The translations under genes and the position numbers were made by a program. The notes beneath the pieces are model-generated. The model saw nothing but the letters and a program-made list of their open reading frames with translations. It was not told the origin of the DNA and made no database searches. From contig JAAEMX010000146.1 of NCBI GenBank assembly GCA_024225035.1, positions 1 through 64,000 on the forward strand: a stretch of DNA of 64,000 bases, in the 5' to 3' direction. Below are positions 63,733-64,000 of the stretch, piece by piece. The DNA is from Lentisphaerota bacterium (lineage in GTDB: Bacteria > Verrucomicrobiota > Lentisphaeria > Victivallales > Victivallaceae). How positions within the stretch are numbered: position 1 is the stretch's first letter; each line of letters starts with the position of its first letter.

Positions 63733-64000
63733 ATGTCATGGGACGGTAAAGGCTTTGACAAGCCGTTAATAATGTTGGACAACAAAACTCCTCAGGAGGC
63801 AATGGAAAAAAATGCCTACAAGCCGAGTGATGATGTCCGGAAATTGATTAAAGATAAAATGTCGTCGGAGGAGCTTATTGGAGCTCTCAGGTCTAAGGAT
63901 ATGTTCAAGGAGGCCTGTGATCTTATGGCGCATTGTATCAATCGCCGAGTTGGAGTCTGGTGGGCATATTCTTGCGTTGATACTGTTAATAAAGAAGTTG
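63733..64000 (+). CDS. MSWDG-family VgrG-linked protein, copy 5 (cut by window end)
   Basis: The first 89 codons are present and run off the window end. They read MSWDGKGFDKPLIMLDNKTP, then CINRRVGVWWAYSCVDTVNK, so the N-terminal domain is full and conserved. GGAG precedes the ATG, 18 bases after vgrG-5. Its closest relative over this stretch is copy 1. Confidence 0.85.
   Translation, partial: MSWDGKGFDKPLIMLDNKTPQEAMEKNAYKPSDDVRKLIKDKMSSEELIGALRSKDMFKEACDLMAHCINRRVGVWWAYSCVDTVNKEV

Noticed and set aside
32773..64000. Insertion sequence or phage origin of the repeated modules
   Set aside because: No transposase, integrase, terminal inverted repeats or att-like repeats flank the modules; phage-like parts are explained by T6SS homology.
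1..64000. CRISPR arrays, tRNA and rRNA genes
   Set aside because: No regularly spaced repeat array was seen, and nothing suggested a tRNA cloverleaf or rRNA segment on reading; a dedicated scan was not possible.

Overview
The window is AT-rich bacterial DNA from a Gram-negative cell. The envelope is shown by a type VI secretion system (T6SS), a MacAB-type efflux pair and a lipoprotein signal. A cupin-type glucose-6-phosphate isomerase, a small ferredoxin and zinc-ribbon proteins would suit an anaerobe or facultative anaerobe. A member of the PVC group such as Lentisphaerota is my best guess, but it rests on general resemblance only.

Layout. 0.1-0.8 kb: a frameshifted zinc-metalloprotease-like gene. 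1-7.2 kb: a sugar-use locus, with a DeoR-type repressor divergent from a sugar kinase, a cupin glucose-6-phosphate isomerase, a small mannose-6-phosphate isomerase-type cupin, a two-domain class I mannose-6-phosphate isomerase and a sugar-porter permease. 7.2-8.2 kb: two tandemly duplicated genes for 53-residue proteins, missed by ordinary ORF cut-offs. 8.2-9.9 kb: a YfbK-like von Willebrand lipoprotein gene that carries three lesions. 10-17.2 kb: a small zinc-finger protein, a macB permease/macB ATPase/macA operon, and a zinc-ribbon/thiE/dinG operon. 17.2-21.3 kb: a stress block of two Hsp20 genes and clpB.

21.7-37.5 kb is a T6SS operon in the order tssA-tssB-tssC-hcp-tagJ-tssE-tssF-tssG-clpV-PAAR-vgrG plus a gene for an unrecognised ~415-residue protein starting MSWDG. 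The last module, (PAAR)-vgrG-MSWDG, then recurs at 38.2-42.7, 42.8-47.2, 54.5-59.0 and 60.3->64 kb, giving five copies. The copies differ: the PAAR is full length in two, shrunk to 37 residues in one and missing or unrecognisable in two. One vgrG is a pseudogene while its MSWDG partner stays intact. Each VgrG is about 1,020-1,045 residues long and ends in a tail of polar seven-residue repeats. TssJ, TssK, TssL and TssM are not in the window.

Between copies 3 and 4 lie ordinary chromosomal genes: a nucleotidyltransferase-like protein, glycerol dehydrogenase, a methyltransferase/ferredoxin pair, a glycosyltransferase, a coiled-coil zinc-ribbon protein and ruvB. The invariable pairing of a long-tailed VgrG with one MSWDG paralog is the strongest candidate for an undescribed system. 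A reasonable inference is that MSWDG proteins are spike-specific adaptors or cargo proteins, each matched to its own VgrG.
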